Shown here piece after piece: positions 17,812 to 28,399 of a stretch of 64,000 bases of DNA. The notes under the pieces are model-generated. The model did no database searches and was not told where the DNA came from. It was given only the letters and a program-made list of their open reading frames with translations. Source of the DNA: Polyangiaceae bacterium (GTDB lineage: Bacteria > Myxococcota_A > Polyangia > Polyangiales > Polyangiaceae); assembly GCA_020633205.1 (NCBI GenBank), contig JACKEB010000010.1, forward strand, positions 1,488,001-1,552,000. The letters are read 5' to 3'. Both the position numbers and the translations under genes were made by a program. Every line of letters starts with the position of its first letter. Position 1 is the first letter of the stretch.

Positions 17812-20800
17812 ATGCCCACGCTTTCCTCGAGCATCGTCAAGCATTCCGTCGCCACGATGCGCGAGGTCGAAGACGCACTGGCGAGGCAGGTGCTGTACGG
17901 CGGTGACTTGCTGACGAACCTCCTGGAAATCACCCAGGTGGACGAAGGTCAGTTACTGAACCTGCTGAGCCAGCTCCACGGCCTGCAGCCGGCGCCACAA
18001 GGCACGCTCCCTCGCGCCACCGCGGAAGCGCTTCGTCTCTTGCCGAGCGACGTTGCGAGCCGACACGCCATCTATCCTCTGGACGAGCAACCGGGCGCTC
18101 TGGTGGTGTGCGTTGCGGGGCCGCTACCGGAAGACGTGGAGAGTGACCTCGGCTTCTTGCTGGGTGTCCGGCTGGAGCAGCGGGTCGCGCCCCGCGCGCG
18201 CATCGCTCAAGCCATCGCGAGGGACTACGGCGTTCCCATCGATCGCCGCTCGGCCCGCATCGTAGCGCGGCTGGACGGAGAGCCGGATCCGCACCCAAGC
18301 GAAGGGCCGCCAGCGATCGACCTGCCCCTGAATTTCGCGGACGTACCCCGGCCACCTTCCGTGCCGCCGATCGCGTTCCCCCCGGCCACGGAGCTGCCAT
18401 CCATACCGCCCCCCAGCGCAGCTAGCGACATCCACGAAGCGCAGACGGACAACGTCCCTGAAGTCGCCCTGCGCGAGCTGGTCAAGCAAAGCCAGCCGCC
18501 GCCGCCGCCAGATTTCCCCGAGGAAAAATTCGAGGTGCCGTCACTGCGAGTCCCCGCAGGTGCGCCGAGTCTGCCCTCGCCCCAAGCTGCTCTGGAGGAA
18601 CAGTCTCCGGCAGAGGCGAACCACCTCGACTTGTTCGGCCCCACCTCGGTCGAACCCGAGACCACCATCTTTCGCGCGTCGGATCCGCCAGCTCCCCCGG
18701 AGGCCAAGGAGGAGGCGACTGCCAAGCCAGACGAGCCGAAAAAAGGCAACGAAGAGAACCAGCGGACGCAGCCCTCGCTGCGGGTGCCGCCGTTGTCCAC
18801 CGAAGATCACCACCCCAACGTCTCGGTGCAGCCATCAGTACATCCACCGGAAGCTGCACCGCCGGAGGCTGCACCGCCAAGAGCTGCTCCGGCCAACGCC
18901 ACCGAGGCCCCTGCTGCTGCTCAGCCAGTCGCTCCTGAACCCAAGTTCGAAGAAGCGCCTGACGATGCGCCGCCGGTTTCCATCGGACCTTCCCCCAGTG
19001 AGAGGCTGGCAAACCTTGGACGCGACGTGGAACGCTGGAAGGCGGCGGAGCCCAAGGCGCGGCGACGCGGCCCCTACACGGCAGCCGAAGCCGAGCAGGA
19101 TCTGATCGACGCTGAGTCTCGGGACGACGTCCTCTCGGCGTTCTTTGACTATTCAGCGCAGTACTTCGAGTACACGGCGTTGTTCGCAGTACAGGGAGAC
19201 CTCGCGGAGGGTCGCAACGCCAGCGGCCCCGGCGCGACCACTGCGGAGGTGCGCGGGATTGGTGTACCCCTAGATCTCCCTGGCATCTTGCGCAGCGCGA
19301 AGCAGGCAGGCGCCCCGACGCTCCAAGCCCTCGCAGGCGACGGTCTCGACAGGAGCCTTTCCGAAGACCTCAAGCGCCCAAGCGAAACCGCGAAGCTCGC
19401 CATCCCTGTTTCCGTACGTAAGCATTGCGTGTTGATCCTGTACGGCTGCGAGGGCAACAACGACGTGCAGCTGGATGCGGTCGGGCAAGTCCTGGCGTTC
19501 TCCCCGCTAGTGAGCCAAGCCCTCGAGCGCGTGATCCTGAGGCGCAAGCTAGCAGTGCGCCGCGAGGTCAAACGAGAGATCCCAACGGGGCTCGCGCGTC
19601 TCGCCGAAGCGCGCAAACGAGAGCGCGCGGAACAGATCAAAGATCAACCGAGCCCAGAGGTGCGGGCATCGGCCCTCGTCTCGGCGCTGAGCGGTGACCC
19701 GAAGAAGCGAGCGAGCCAAGCGCCCGCAGGTGCAAGCACCCTGGCGCCCCCTCTCGCTGAAACAGCGCGTCCGGAGCGCGAGCTACTCGAGCCAGTAGAA
19801 AACCAGGTTCGCACTCAGGCGCCGGCGAAGCCGGTTTCTCAGCGTCCAACCGCGATGGTTCCACAATCAGTCGCGGAAGAGCTCGCGGCGTCATTTCCCG
19901 ATCCGGTCGATGCGCCAGCAGATGTCGACCTCGCAAAGACCCAGGCCTCTGTAGCGTCGGAGCCACCGCCGAAGAGCGCCGACCTCACCAAGACTCAAGC
20001 CTCCGAACCCCCGAGGAAACAGGACCTCACGAAGACCCAGGCGTCGGAACCCGCACCGAAGCCAAATCTCGTGAGTGTGGTGAAGCCGGTCGCACCGGAA
20101 CCTCCCGTCATCGACCTGGCCAAGACCCAAACGTCTGGACCAGCGCAAACGCCAGACTCCGCCGAGCCGGAAGCGAAGGCAGATCTCGCGAAGACCCAAG
20201 CGTCTGAGCCTCCGCAGAAGCGGGCCGCAGCGAAGCCCGAGACGGACCTTGCGAGCACGGGAGCCTCCGACTCTCCACGCCCCCCGGCTGACCTCGCAAA
20301 GACGCACGCGTCAGCCGAAGCTGAAGCCAAGCCACAATCCATTGCTCCGAGTCGGACCATCGTCATTGGCCCGAGCTCGACCGAGCGGGACGCCAGCCCC
20401 CCAACGATCACGAGTCCAACCCGAGAAGGGCGTGAGGACTCGGGTGAGCAAGAGCCGATCCCCCTCAGCGTCAACAAGCGTTCAAAAGCAACGGCGGTAC
20501 TGGGCACCCTGGCGCACACTCAAGCCTCGGCAAAGCCAACCGACTTGAAGGCCGCTGACACGGGGGAACGACGCACCAGCACACCACCCCAAGGGACGCC
20601 AAGCTCGGTTTCGCAACTAGCGCGCGCGAGGCGCGAGGTCATGGCTCCGAACAGTCGACGCGTGCCGGCCCTGCTCGAGCAAGAAGCGAAGGCAGACAAA
20701 CTACCTGAGAAGCCCAAGAAATCGATTCCGCGAGGCAAGACGCTTTCCTTGGGCTCGGTGGGCGAAACCGAGATCCAAGAGACTCCCCCAACGCGGCCTA

Positions 20801-21960
20801 GCGAGCCTCCGGTGTTTCCGCTCACCCGGCGTTCCGGCGGCAAGATGAAGGTCGCAGAGGCCGTCGAGTACGAGGCGGAGCACAATACTGACCCCGGCAT
20901 CGGCAGTCAGCCGCTCCCGACCCCTTCGCACGAGGAAGGTCCAGAGATATCAGTGAGCGCGGTCGATGAGCGCGTGAGCTACCCAGACGAAGAGTTCCTC
21001 GACGAAGCACCGCTGGCCGCGTCTTCTCGCCGTATGTCGGTGGCGCCCTCCGCGCTGGTGTCTCGTCACGACTCGGTTCACCTACCGAAGGTAATCGTCA
21101 ACGAGTCGGACACGCACGACCTCGTACAAGACCTGATCGCGGGCAACGAGATCGCCTTCGAAGCAATCGTGGAAGACGGCAAGCGATCTCTCGGTGCGCT
21201 GTTGGCGGCATTTCCCGGGCCAATCCATGCGGAACAGAAACCCGTGGGCTCTGACGGTCCCATCCGCGCCAGCGAGTGCGGCCCGGTGCTCAAGGCGCTC
21301 GCTGCAATCGGCCAAGACGCGGTCGGCTTCGTCGCCGTTCGTACTCAAGACCGCGATCCGGTTGTCCGTGGTTGGGCCACGCGATTGTTGGGGGAGATGC
21401 CCTGTGGCGAGTCGGCCCGCAACGTGGGCCGACGGGTGACCGACAAGGATCCGGACGTAAGACGCGCGGCACTGGCAGCCGGGCGCATGTTGCTCTCGGA
21501 CGAAGCTTCCCGTAGCGAGCTCTTGCGAACCCTGATCCAATTCGCCGGAGATGCGCGCCAGAGCGAGGACGCAGCGCACGCGGCGATCGAGATGTTGGCC
21601 GACCTCAGAGAAGGTCGCGCGGTGAGTCCGCTGATCGACCTATTGAACAGCGAGTACACCGACATCGCGAAGAGCGCGCAATGGGCCCTTGTCGTGCTGA
21701 CCCGGCAAGACTTCGCACAGGATCAGGCGGGGTGGAAGAAATGGTGGGCAGCCAATTCCTCGCGGCACCGCATTGAGTGGTTGATCGACTCGCTTCTCCA
21801 CGAGGTGCCGGAGATTCGCCGAGCCGCAGGTGATGAGCTGAAGAGCCTGACGAAGGAATACTTTGGCTACTACGACGACCTGCCGCGAGCGGAGCGCGCC
21901 AAGGCACAAGCCCGCTACCAGGAGTGGTGGGAGTCTCGCGGCAAAGCCCGGTTCCGCTAA
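17812..21960 (+). CDS. very large MshEN - Pro-rich - GAF-like - TQ-repeat - HEAT protein
   Basis: 1382 residues from ATG 17812 (an upstream TTG at 17752 is less likely). Residues about 10-140 match the MshEN/GspE N-terminal domain (GGDLLTNLLEITQVDEGQLL, then ALRLLPSDVASRHAIYPL), which in some families binds c-di-GMP. A Pro/Ala linker follows, then a GAF-like domain (about 425-590, LSAFFDYSAQYFEYTALFAV). A long disordered part (about 700-910) carries at least six DL(A/T)KTQAS-type motifs. The C-terminus (about 1110-1382) has HEAT repeats (VRTQDRDPVVRGWATRLLG, VTDKDPDVRRAALAAGRML). No ATPase part is present, so it is not a pilus motor. It is probably a scaffold reading a second messenger and phosphorylation. 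Confidence 0.75.
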   Translation: MPTLSSSIVKHSVATMREVEDALARQVLYGGDLLTNLLEITQVDEGQLLNLLSQLHGLQPAPQGTLPRATAEALRLLPSDVASRHAIYPLDEQPGALVVCVAGPLPEDVESDLGFLLGVRLEQRVAPRARIAQAIARDYGVPIDRRSARIVARLDGEPDPHPSEGPPAIDLPLNFADVPRPPSVPPIAFPPATELPSIPPPSAASDIHEAQTDNVPEVALRELVKQSQPPPPPDFPEEKFEVPSLRVPAGAPSLPSPQAALEEQSPAEANHLDLFGPTSVEPETTIFRASDPPAPPEAKEEATAKPDEPKKGNEENQRTQPSLRVPPLSTEDHHPNVSVQPSVHPPEAAPPEAAPPRAAPANATEAPAAAQPVAPEPKFEEAPDDAPPVSIGPSPSERLANLGRDVERWKAAEPKARRRGPYTAAEAEQDLIDAESRDDVLSAFFDYSAQYFEYTALFAVQGDLAEGRNASGPGATTAEVRGIGVPLDLPGILRSAKQAGAPTLQALAGDGLDRSLSEDLKRPSETAKLAIPVSVRKHCVLILYGCEGNNDVQLDAVGQVLAFSPLVSQALERVILRRKLAVRREVKREIPTGLARLAEARKRERAEQIKDQPSPEVRASALVSALSGDPKKRASQAPAGASTLAPPLAETARPERELLEPVENQVRTQAPAKPVSQRPTAMVPQSVAEELAASFPDPVDAPADVDLAKTQASVASEPPPKSADLTKTQASEPPRKQDLTKTQASEPAPKPNLVSVVKPVAPEPPVIDLAKTQTSGPAQTPDSAEPEAKADLAKTQASEPPQKRAAAKPETDLASTGASDSPRPPADLAKTHASAEAEAKPQSIAPSRTIVIGPSSTERDASPPTITSPTREGREDSGEQEPIPLSVNKRSKATAVLGTLAHTQASAKPTDLKAADTGERRTSTPPQGTPSSVSQLARARREVMAPNSRRVPALLEQEAKADKLPEKPKKSIPRGKTLSLGSVGETEIQETPPTRPSEPPVFPLTRRSGGKMKVAEAVEYEAEHNTDPGIGSQPLPTPSHEEGPEISVSAVDERVSYPDEEFLDEAPLAASSRRMSVAPSALVSRHDSVHLPKVIVNESDTHDLVQDLIAGNEIAFEAIVEDGKRSLGALLAAFPGPIHAEQKPVGSDGPIRASECGPVLKALAAIGQDAVGFVAVRTQDRDPVVRGWATRLLGEMPCGESARNVGRRVTDKDPDVRRAALAAGRMLLSDEASRSELLRTLIQFAGDARQSEDAAHAAIEMLADLREGRAVSPLIDLLNSEYTDIAKSAQWALVVLTRQDFAQDQAGWKKWWAANSSRHRIEWLIDSLLHEVPEIRRAAGDELKSLTKEYFGYYDDLPRAERAKAQARYQEWWESRGKARFR

Positions 21961-22113
21961 CGGCAGACGCGCATAAGCGCTCTGGCTGTCCCTCGGCCTA
22001 GCGTTCGAGCGACCAACCCCGCATCGCTAAGATGTTGAAATCGCTACGATGAACCGCTGAATCCATGGACCGCCTCGACATCCATCGACACGCTGTGTCA
22101 GAACCCCGTCCCG

Positions 22114-22311
22114 ATGTTGGACGATCAGCACGCCACCGCAATCCGCGCCGCCAACCTAGCGTTGAGCAACGGACAGCGCCGTGAGGCCAGCCGCTTCGCC
22201 TCCATCGAGCTGCGTTTCAGTGATCCTCGCGCGAGCCGCTGGGAAGTCGCCGCCCTCACCTCCGTGGCGGTAACAGCCACGCTGGTCGTGCTCGCGCTGT
22301 GGTTTCTATAG
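22114..22311 (+). CDS. small putative tail-anchored membrane protein
   Basis: 65 residues: a charged N-terminal part (LALSNGQRREASRFASIEL) and a C-terminal membrane helix (AALTSVAVTATLVVLALWFL) ending at the stop. There is no clear ribosome site. It may be real because the hydrophobic tail is well formed, but such a frame can also arise by chance in high-GC DNA. Confidence 0.35.
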   Translation: MLDDQHATAIRAANLALSNGQRREASRFASIELRFSDPRASRWEVAALTSVAVTATLVVLALWFL

Positions 22312-22342
22312 CGTTCACCAACAGAGGGCATCGGCACGCATT

Positions 22343-22670
22343 CGCCCCCTCAAGGTGAGGGGCGCCTGCGTGCCTGCGTATCCCCTAGATTGTTCACGCT
22401 ACACCCTATTTTCTGAGGGGTCTCACCCGAGACCCCTCCTCTGTTCCTCGCGCTTACGCGCGGAAACAGAGTCTCCTACGCGCCCGCTCGCCGCTGAATG
22501 CAACGGCAGTTGCGCGCCCCAGCGGGGTGAGGGCGCTCAACTGCCTGCGTTTGCACACCCGTGCTCGCTCTTGCCTCTGCTTCTCGAGGGGATGACCCCA
22601 TCCCCCTCCTCTGTTTTGCTCGCTGGCTCGCAAACAGAGTCTCCTCCCCAAGGGTGGAGCACTGAAGTGC
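22343..22670 (+). repeat. tandem pair of structured elements, four hairpins each
   Basis: Unit 1 is 22343-22513 and unit 2 is 22514-22670. Each has, in order: (a) a C/G hairpin containing GGTGAGG; (b) a G-rich hairpin with an ACCC loop (22415-22438, stem AGGGGTCTC/GAGACCCCT; 22588-22605, stem GGGGATG/CATCCCC); (c) a hairpin closed by CTCTGTT/AACAGAG (22439-22471; 22609-22639) followed by TCTCCT; and (d) a 5-bp hairpin (GCAAC/GTTGC; GCACT/AGTGC). Stem sequences differ between the units while pairing is kept, which points to a folded RNA or DNA element. Confidence 0.75.
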
Positions 22671-22690
22671 ATTGGCGCTCAAAGGATGCA

Positions 22691-22873
22691 CCGATTGGGG
22701 TGGGGGCCCCGCTTGCGGGGGAAGCCACCCAACGCCCGAGCCGAAGCAATCACAACGTTTCCTCGCGGTTATTTGCCGTACCCTCCCCTATCAGCTCAGC
22801 GCCTGTTCGACGCTGCCGATTGGGGTGGGGGCCCCAGCGAAGCTGGGGGAGGGGGCGTCGGAAACGCCCCCTC
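22691..22873 (+). repeat. second pair of structured repeats with a shared GATTGGGGTGGGGGCCCC head
   Basis: Two copies (heads at 22693 and 22818), 125 bases apart. Each head runs into a hairpin whose stem differs but still pairs: CCCCGC-TT-GCGGGG (22707-22720) and CCCCAGC-GAA-GCTGGGG (22832-22848). The second copy is followed by another perfect hairpin, GAGGGGGCGT/ACGCCCCCTC (22849-22873). Confidence 0.7.
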
Positions 22874-22912
22874 AACAAGACAGCAGCGAGGGAACAAACC
22901 GCGCGGAAATGA

Positions 22913-22953
22913 GGTCGAGCGCGCGCCCTCGCCCCCGGGGCGCGGGCTCGACC
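22913..22953 (-). terminator. probable terminator hairpin of the Ser/Thr kinase gene
   Basis: An 8-bp closing stem GGTCGAGC/GCTCGACC with further GC pairing inside, 9 bases beyond the kinase stop codon. It has no T-run, so termination would rely on the very stable stem. Confidence 0.45.
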
Positions 22954-22961
22954 GGTTCGCG

Positions 22962-24644
<1,683 letters not shown>

Positions 24645-24870
24645 GCTCACGGGCTCCTCATGCCTCCCTAGCTTCCCTTGTGAAACCGGTTTGCACCTCT
24701 CACTTCGTTCTTTGGAGCTGGGTGTGGCCGCTCGCAACTGAAGTCTGTGCAGGGGTCACGTAGCTAAGTTGCGAGAATCATGCCACTTCTCACGAACTCA
24801 AGACCGCCACGTTGGTCCCCAGCCACTGAACATTCAAGGAGCTGCGGCCGCAGCCGTTCTCCCACGAGTC

Positions 24871-26268
24871 ATGCTCGGATCTCGCACGCTCCATGGTCGC
24901 GCTCGTTGGCTGCTTACCCTCGCCCTGACTGGGGTTGGCGCTTTCGCCCAAGGCAGCAACACCGCGGAGGCAAAGAACGTCCCTCCGAAACCAACTTGGA
25001 CCGCGACCATCGGCAGCCCGACTCACAGCGCCGGGTTCTGGGAAGCAGCGTCGACAGCTCGCTTCGAGGCGTTCAATGGCGCCCGCATCACGCTACATCC
25101 GTTCGCCGGTCAGCCAGCTCGCGTGCGACTGATGAACGAACGTCAGCGCATGATGATCGACGGCAAGATGCGTGTTCTCGCGATGCTCTACGTCGACCAA
25201 GGCCGAGTCGAAGTGAACACCGTCGCGACCGATGCTCATGTGCTGTTGTTCAGCAGCCACCGCGGAATCGCTGTCAGCTATGGCGGGCGCATGGAAGCGC
25301 TCGTCGAAGGTGAGTATGCGTCATTCGCCAATCGCTCGGGCAACGTGCTGACCAGCACCGGGCGTCGCTACTCTCCTCTCGCCACGAACCGCATCAAGAG
25401 CTTCAACAGCGCGATCCCGGAAGGTTCCGAGAGCTCCCTGCTCGCACCACCAAAGACCGTCAGCGCAGAGCGACAACTCTACGCTGTGACCAGCGCTCCC
25501 GTTCAGCTGGCCGGACTCAGCTGGAGCCCCGCGGAAAAGGCCAAGGGCTTCGAAGTCCGTTTGACGGGCAGCGACGTGAGGTACACCGTCGAAACCGCCC
25601 AGCCGACGCTGGCGTCAGTCCCCGTTCCACTGCGTCCCGGTACCTACGAGACCGTGGTCGCTGCGATCGACGGCTTTGGGCATCGCGGGATCGCCTCGAC
25701 ACCGCTGCCCATACGAGTGGTCGGTGTGGATTTACCTCCAGGCGCCTACGTGGACACGAAAGGCGTGATCCGTTTGGGGGAGAGCCAGGCCATGCACTTC
25801 ACCGCGGCCCACGGCTTGCGGCTCACCCAGGGCGCAAGGCGCCCTTACACCGACGCGGGAGCCCCGATCGGTTTGCTGAACGATCAGCTCACCTATGTGC
25901 ACCTCAGGTTGCCGGAAACGAACGAGCTCTTGACAACCAAGCTAGCTCCACGCGGAATCAAGGCGGAGGTCAAGCTAAGCCCTCGCCTCGCGACCTGGCC
26001 CAGGGATGATGTGAAGGTGCGGGTCGTGCTCAAGAACACCGATGGCGGCGGTGTCCCGAGCTTCATTCAGCCCAAGCTGAGCGCTACCCTGGGTGTAGAC
26101 CCGCTAGACCTCGCCTGGCAGCGTGAGGGCGAAGCGTATGTCGCGAAGGTTCCGCGCCCCCGCACAGCTGGCCCCTGGGTCGTGCGCGTCCAAGTCGACG
26201 ATCAGTACGGAATCGAGCTTGGGCGCGACGTGCTCGAGATCGTGCAGAGCAAGTCGAAGTCCAAGTAG
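24871..26268 (+). CDS. exported FecR-like domain protein
   Basis: 465 residues from ATG 24871. The signal peptide (RARWLLTLALTGVGAFAQG) is cut after an AxA-like site. Residues about 80-180 look like a FecR-type beta domain (VLAMLYVDQGRVEVNTV, then GEYASFANRSGNVLTSTG). The rest holds Ig-like or FN3-like strands (LSWSPAEKAKGFEVRL, RPGTYETVVAAIDGFGH). In myxobacteria such FecR proteins are periplasmic and unlinked to iron. The divergent kinase gene 227 bases away suggests a shared promoter region; a functional link is only a guess. Confidence 0.65.
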   Translation: MLGSRTLHGRARWLLTLALTGVGAFAQGSNTAEAKNVPPKPTWTATIGSPTHSAGFWEAASTARFEAFNGARITLHPFAGQPARVRLMNERQRMMIDGKMRVLAMLYVDQGRVEVNTVATDAHVLLFSSHRGIAVSYGGRMEALVEGEYASFANRSGNVLTSTGRRYSPLATNRIKSFNSAIPEGSESSLLAPPKTVSAERQLYAVTSAPVQLAGLSWSPAEKAKGFEVRLTGSDVRYTVETAQPTLASVPVPLRPGTYETVVAAIDGFGHRGIASTPLPIRVVGVDLPPGAYVDTKGVIRLGESQAMHFTAAHGLRLTQGARRPYTDAGAPIGLLNDQLTYVHLRLPETNELLTTKLAPRGIKAEVKLSPRLATWPRDDVKVRVVLKNTDGGGVPSFIQPKLSATLGVDPLDLAWQREGEAYVAKVPRPRTAGPWVVRVQVDDQYGIELGRDVLEIVQSKSKSK

Positions 26269-26271
26269 CGC

Positions 26272-27699
26272 TCAGTCGAATCCGGACAGCGCGTCGTAAG
26301 CGGCGTACTTGAACGTTTCCGAAAGCGTCGGGAAGTTGAACACGAGCTCGATGAACGTGTCGACGGTGCCTCCGAGCGCGATCGCCGTCTGCCCGATGTG
26401 CACCAGCTCGGACGCGCGATCTCCCATGCAGTGACAACCGATCAGCTTGCGTGTCTGCTTGTCGAACACCAGCTTCACGATGCCTTCATGGTCTCCGATG
26501 ATCTTGCCGCGCGCGTTGTCCCGGTAGAAAGCCCGCCCCACGACGATATCGCGCTTCTCCGCCTCAGCGTCTTCCTCCGTAAGGCCGACCGCCGAGACCT
26601 CGGGGATTGTGTAGATGCCGTACGGTAACAGCGTGTCCATGGATCGCTTGTAGGCAAAACCGAAGGCATGACACACGGCGACGCGCGCCTGCTCCATCGA
26701 CGTCGAAGCGAGAGCCGGGAAGCCGATGCAATCACCCGCCGCCCGAATGCTGGGCACCGCGGTCTGATAGTCGGCGTCGACCTTGATGTAGCCACGCTTG
26801 TCGATCTCGATGCCGAGCTCCGTGAGACCCAGGCTCTTGGTGTTGCCCCCGCGACCAGCGGCGAACAGCAGCTGCTCGGAGACGACCTCCGTCCCCGACG
26901 CGAGGCGCGTCACGATCCCACGCTCGTCGCGCTTCACTGATTCGTGACCATCGCCAAAGTGAAGCAGCATGCCCTTGCTGCGCATCGCGCTCTCGAGGCG
27001 GCGAACCAGCTCATCATCCAGGAAGCCGAGGATCTCCGCGCGAGCCTCGACGAGGGTCACCTTCACGCCAAGCTCCGCGAACAGCGTCGCGTACTCGCAA
27101 CCGATCACACCCGCACCGATCACCGTCAGCGACGCCGGCACCTGCGCGAGCTCGAGCACGCTGTCCGAGTCCTCGATGTCCGGATCATCGAAGTCGATGC
27201 TGGAAGGGCGGTACGGGCTCGAGCCAGTTGCCACCAGGAAATGTTTGGCGCGGAGCAGTAGCTCGCTGCCGTCAGGCCGCGTGACCGCGAGTTCATGTGG
27301 TCCGCGAAAGCGACCGTAGCCGTGGATCAGCTCGACGTGATGGCGCTCGAGGTTCCAGCGCATGCGCGCCACCTCTTCAGCTCGTACGGCGTCCTTGCGG
27401 CTTGCCAAGCGCGGCGCGGCGGCGCACCGCTCTACGGCGACGGATATCCCGTAGAGCTCTCGATGGCGGTGCCCAGCGAGAAAGAGACTCGCTTCTCGCA
27501 ACGTCTTCGAAGGCAGTGTCCCCGTGTGGACGCAAGCGCCTCCGGGGTCCACTGCGCGCTCCACCAACGCCACGCGTTTGCCGAAGTAGGCAGCCTGGAC
27601 GGCGCCCTTCTCTCCGGCGGGTCCACCACCGACGACCACCAGATCGTACTCCGCGTCGTGCGGTGCACGGGGAGTCGCTGGGTCGTCGGTGTCCGTCAC
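26272..27699 (-). CDS. sthA: soluble pyridine nucleotide transhydrogenase SthA
   Basis: 475 residues, a flavoprotein of the disulfide-reductase fold. FAD-binding GGGPAGEKGA is near residue 25, and the NAD-binding GAGVIGCEYA is near 190. The redox-site region reads GGACVHTGTLPSKTLRE, with one Cys in place of the CxxxxC disulfide, as in SthA rather than lipoamide dehydrogenase. IPEVSAVG and the C-terminal dimer domain (LVFNFPTLSETFKYAAY) also fit. It balances NADPH and NADH in the cytoplasm. The next gene on this strand starts 18 bases further downstream of the shared promoter side, so co-transcription is possible. Confidence 0.92.
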   Translation of the reverse strand: MTDTDDPATPRAPHDAEYDLVVVGGGPAGEKGAVQAAYFGKRVALVERAVDPGGACVHTGTLPSKTLREASLFLAGHRHRELYGISVAVERCAAAPRLASRKDAVRAEEVARMRWNLERHHVELIHGYGRFRGPHELAVTRPDGSELLLRAKHFLVATGSSPYRPSSIDFDDPDIEDSDSVLELAQVPASLTVIGAGVIGCEYATLFAELGVKVTLVEARAEILGFLDDELVRRLESAMRSKGMLLHFGDGHESVKRDERGIVTRLASGTEVVSEQLLFAAGRGGNTKSLGLTELGIEIDKRGYIKVDADYQTAVPSIRAAGDCIGFPALASTSMEQARVAVCHAFGFAYKRSMDTLLPYGIYTIPEVSAVGLTEEDAEAEKRDIVVGRAFYRDNARGKIIGDHEGIVKLVFDKQTRKLIGCHCMGDRASELVHIGQTAIALGGTVDTFIELVFNFPTLSETFKYAAYDALSGFD

Positions 27700-27717
27700 G
27701 CGGGTTTCCTTCGGGGC

Positions 27718-28203
27718 CTACTCGCCTTCGCCGCCTTCGTCCTTGGCGTCCAGGTCGATGTCCCAGTCGACGATGTGGTCGTCACCGCTGAAGGGCGGAA
27801 CGACGACGTTGGCCATCGCGTTCAGGATGCATTTGCCAAGGGGCGTGTCCTTGAACGGGCTGTTGATGTCTGACGCCTTCACGTTTCCGTCGGGAGAGAA
27901 CGTCAGGGTGACCTTCGCCGTGCCCTGGGGGCCCTCGGAGGTCACGACACCAACGCAGCTCTTGGCAGAGCGTGCCGCGCGGATCAGCTCCAGCTCCGAC
28001 TGGTGCTTGTCCCACTTGGCGCGCTTGTCCATATCGGTCTCTTCAGTAGGACCACCTGTGTCGGTCTGATTCGCAGCGTTCTTTTCGTCCTCCTCGAGCT
28101 GCTCGTCGAGGATCTCCTCCGGAGACTTCACGCCTTGAGCGCCGTAACTGGGGCCGCAGCCAACCGCGAGGGCCGCGAGCAACAACAGAGCAGACTTTCG
28201 CAT
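27718..28203 (-). CDS. small lipoprotein with AgmX/PglI-like C-terminal domain
   Basis: 161 residues from ATG 28203. The signal peptide MRKSALLLLAALAVGC gives a clear lipobox. An acidic helical segment follows (ILDEQLEEDEKNAA), then a domain GTAKVTLTFSPDGNVKASDI ... GKCILNAMANVVVPPF. This is the TonB-C-like beta fold with two cysteines seen at the end of AgmX/PglI-type myxobacterial proteins. The function is unknown; an envelope role is likely. It ends 18 bases before the sthA start on the same strand, so the two may form an operon. Confidence 0.7.
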   Translation of the reverse strand: MRKSALLLLAALAVGCGPSYGAQGVKSPEEILDEQLEEDEKNAANQTDTGGPTEETDMDKRAKWDKHQSELELIRAARSAKSCVGVVTSEGPQGTAKVTLTFSPDGNVKASDINSPFKDTPLGKCILNAMANVVVPPFSGDDHIVDWDIDLDAKDEGGEGE

Positions 28204-28287
28204 GGCGGGAACATACCAGGCGCGTCGGGGCTGCAACAATGCTCTGACTAGCACCTGGCGTCGTGTGGCAGACCAAGGCAGCCACGA

Positions 28288-28314
28288 AGCGCCTCCCCCC
28301 CAAAACCCCCGGCA
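28288..28314 (-). repeat. G-rich intergenic motif copy
   Basis: On the minus strand CCGGGGGTTTTGGGGGGG then AGGCGC, between two minus-strand genes. It nearly equals the copies at 14724 and 17675. Confidence 0.6.
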
Positions 28315-28399
28315 AAGGCTGCGCGGGCTGGCGGGTCCAAGGCCGCGCCGCTTCCGTCCAATTGCCGCAGCGCTCCGAAACGCAGCTGCCACACCGCGT

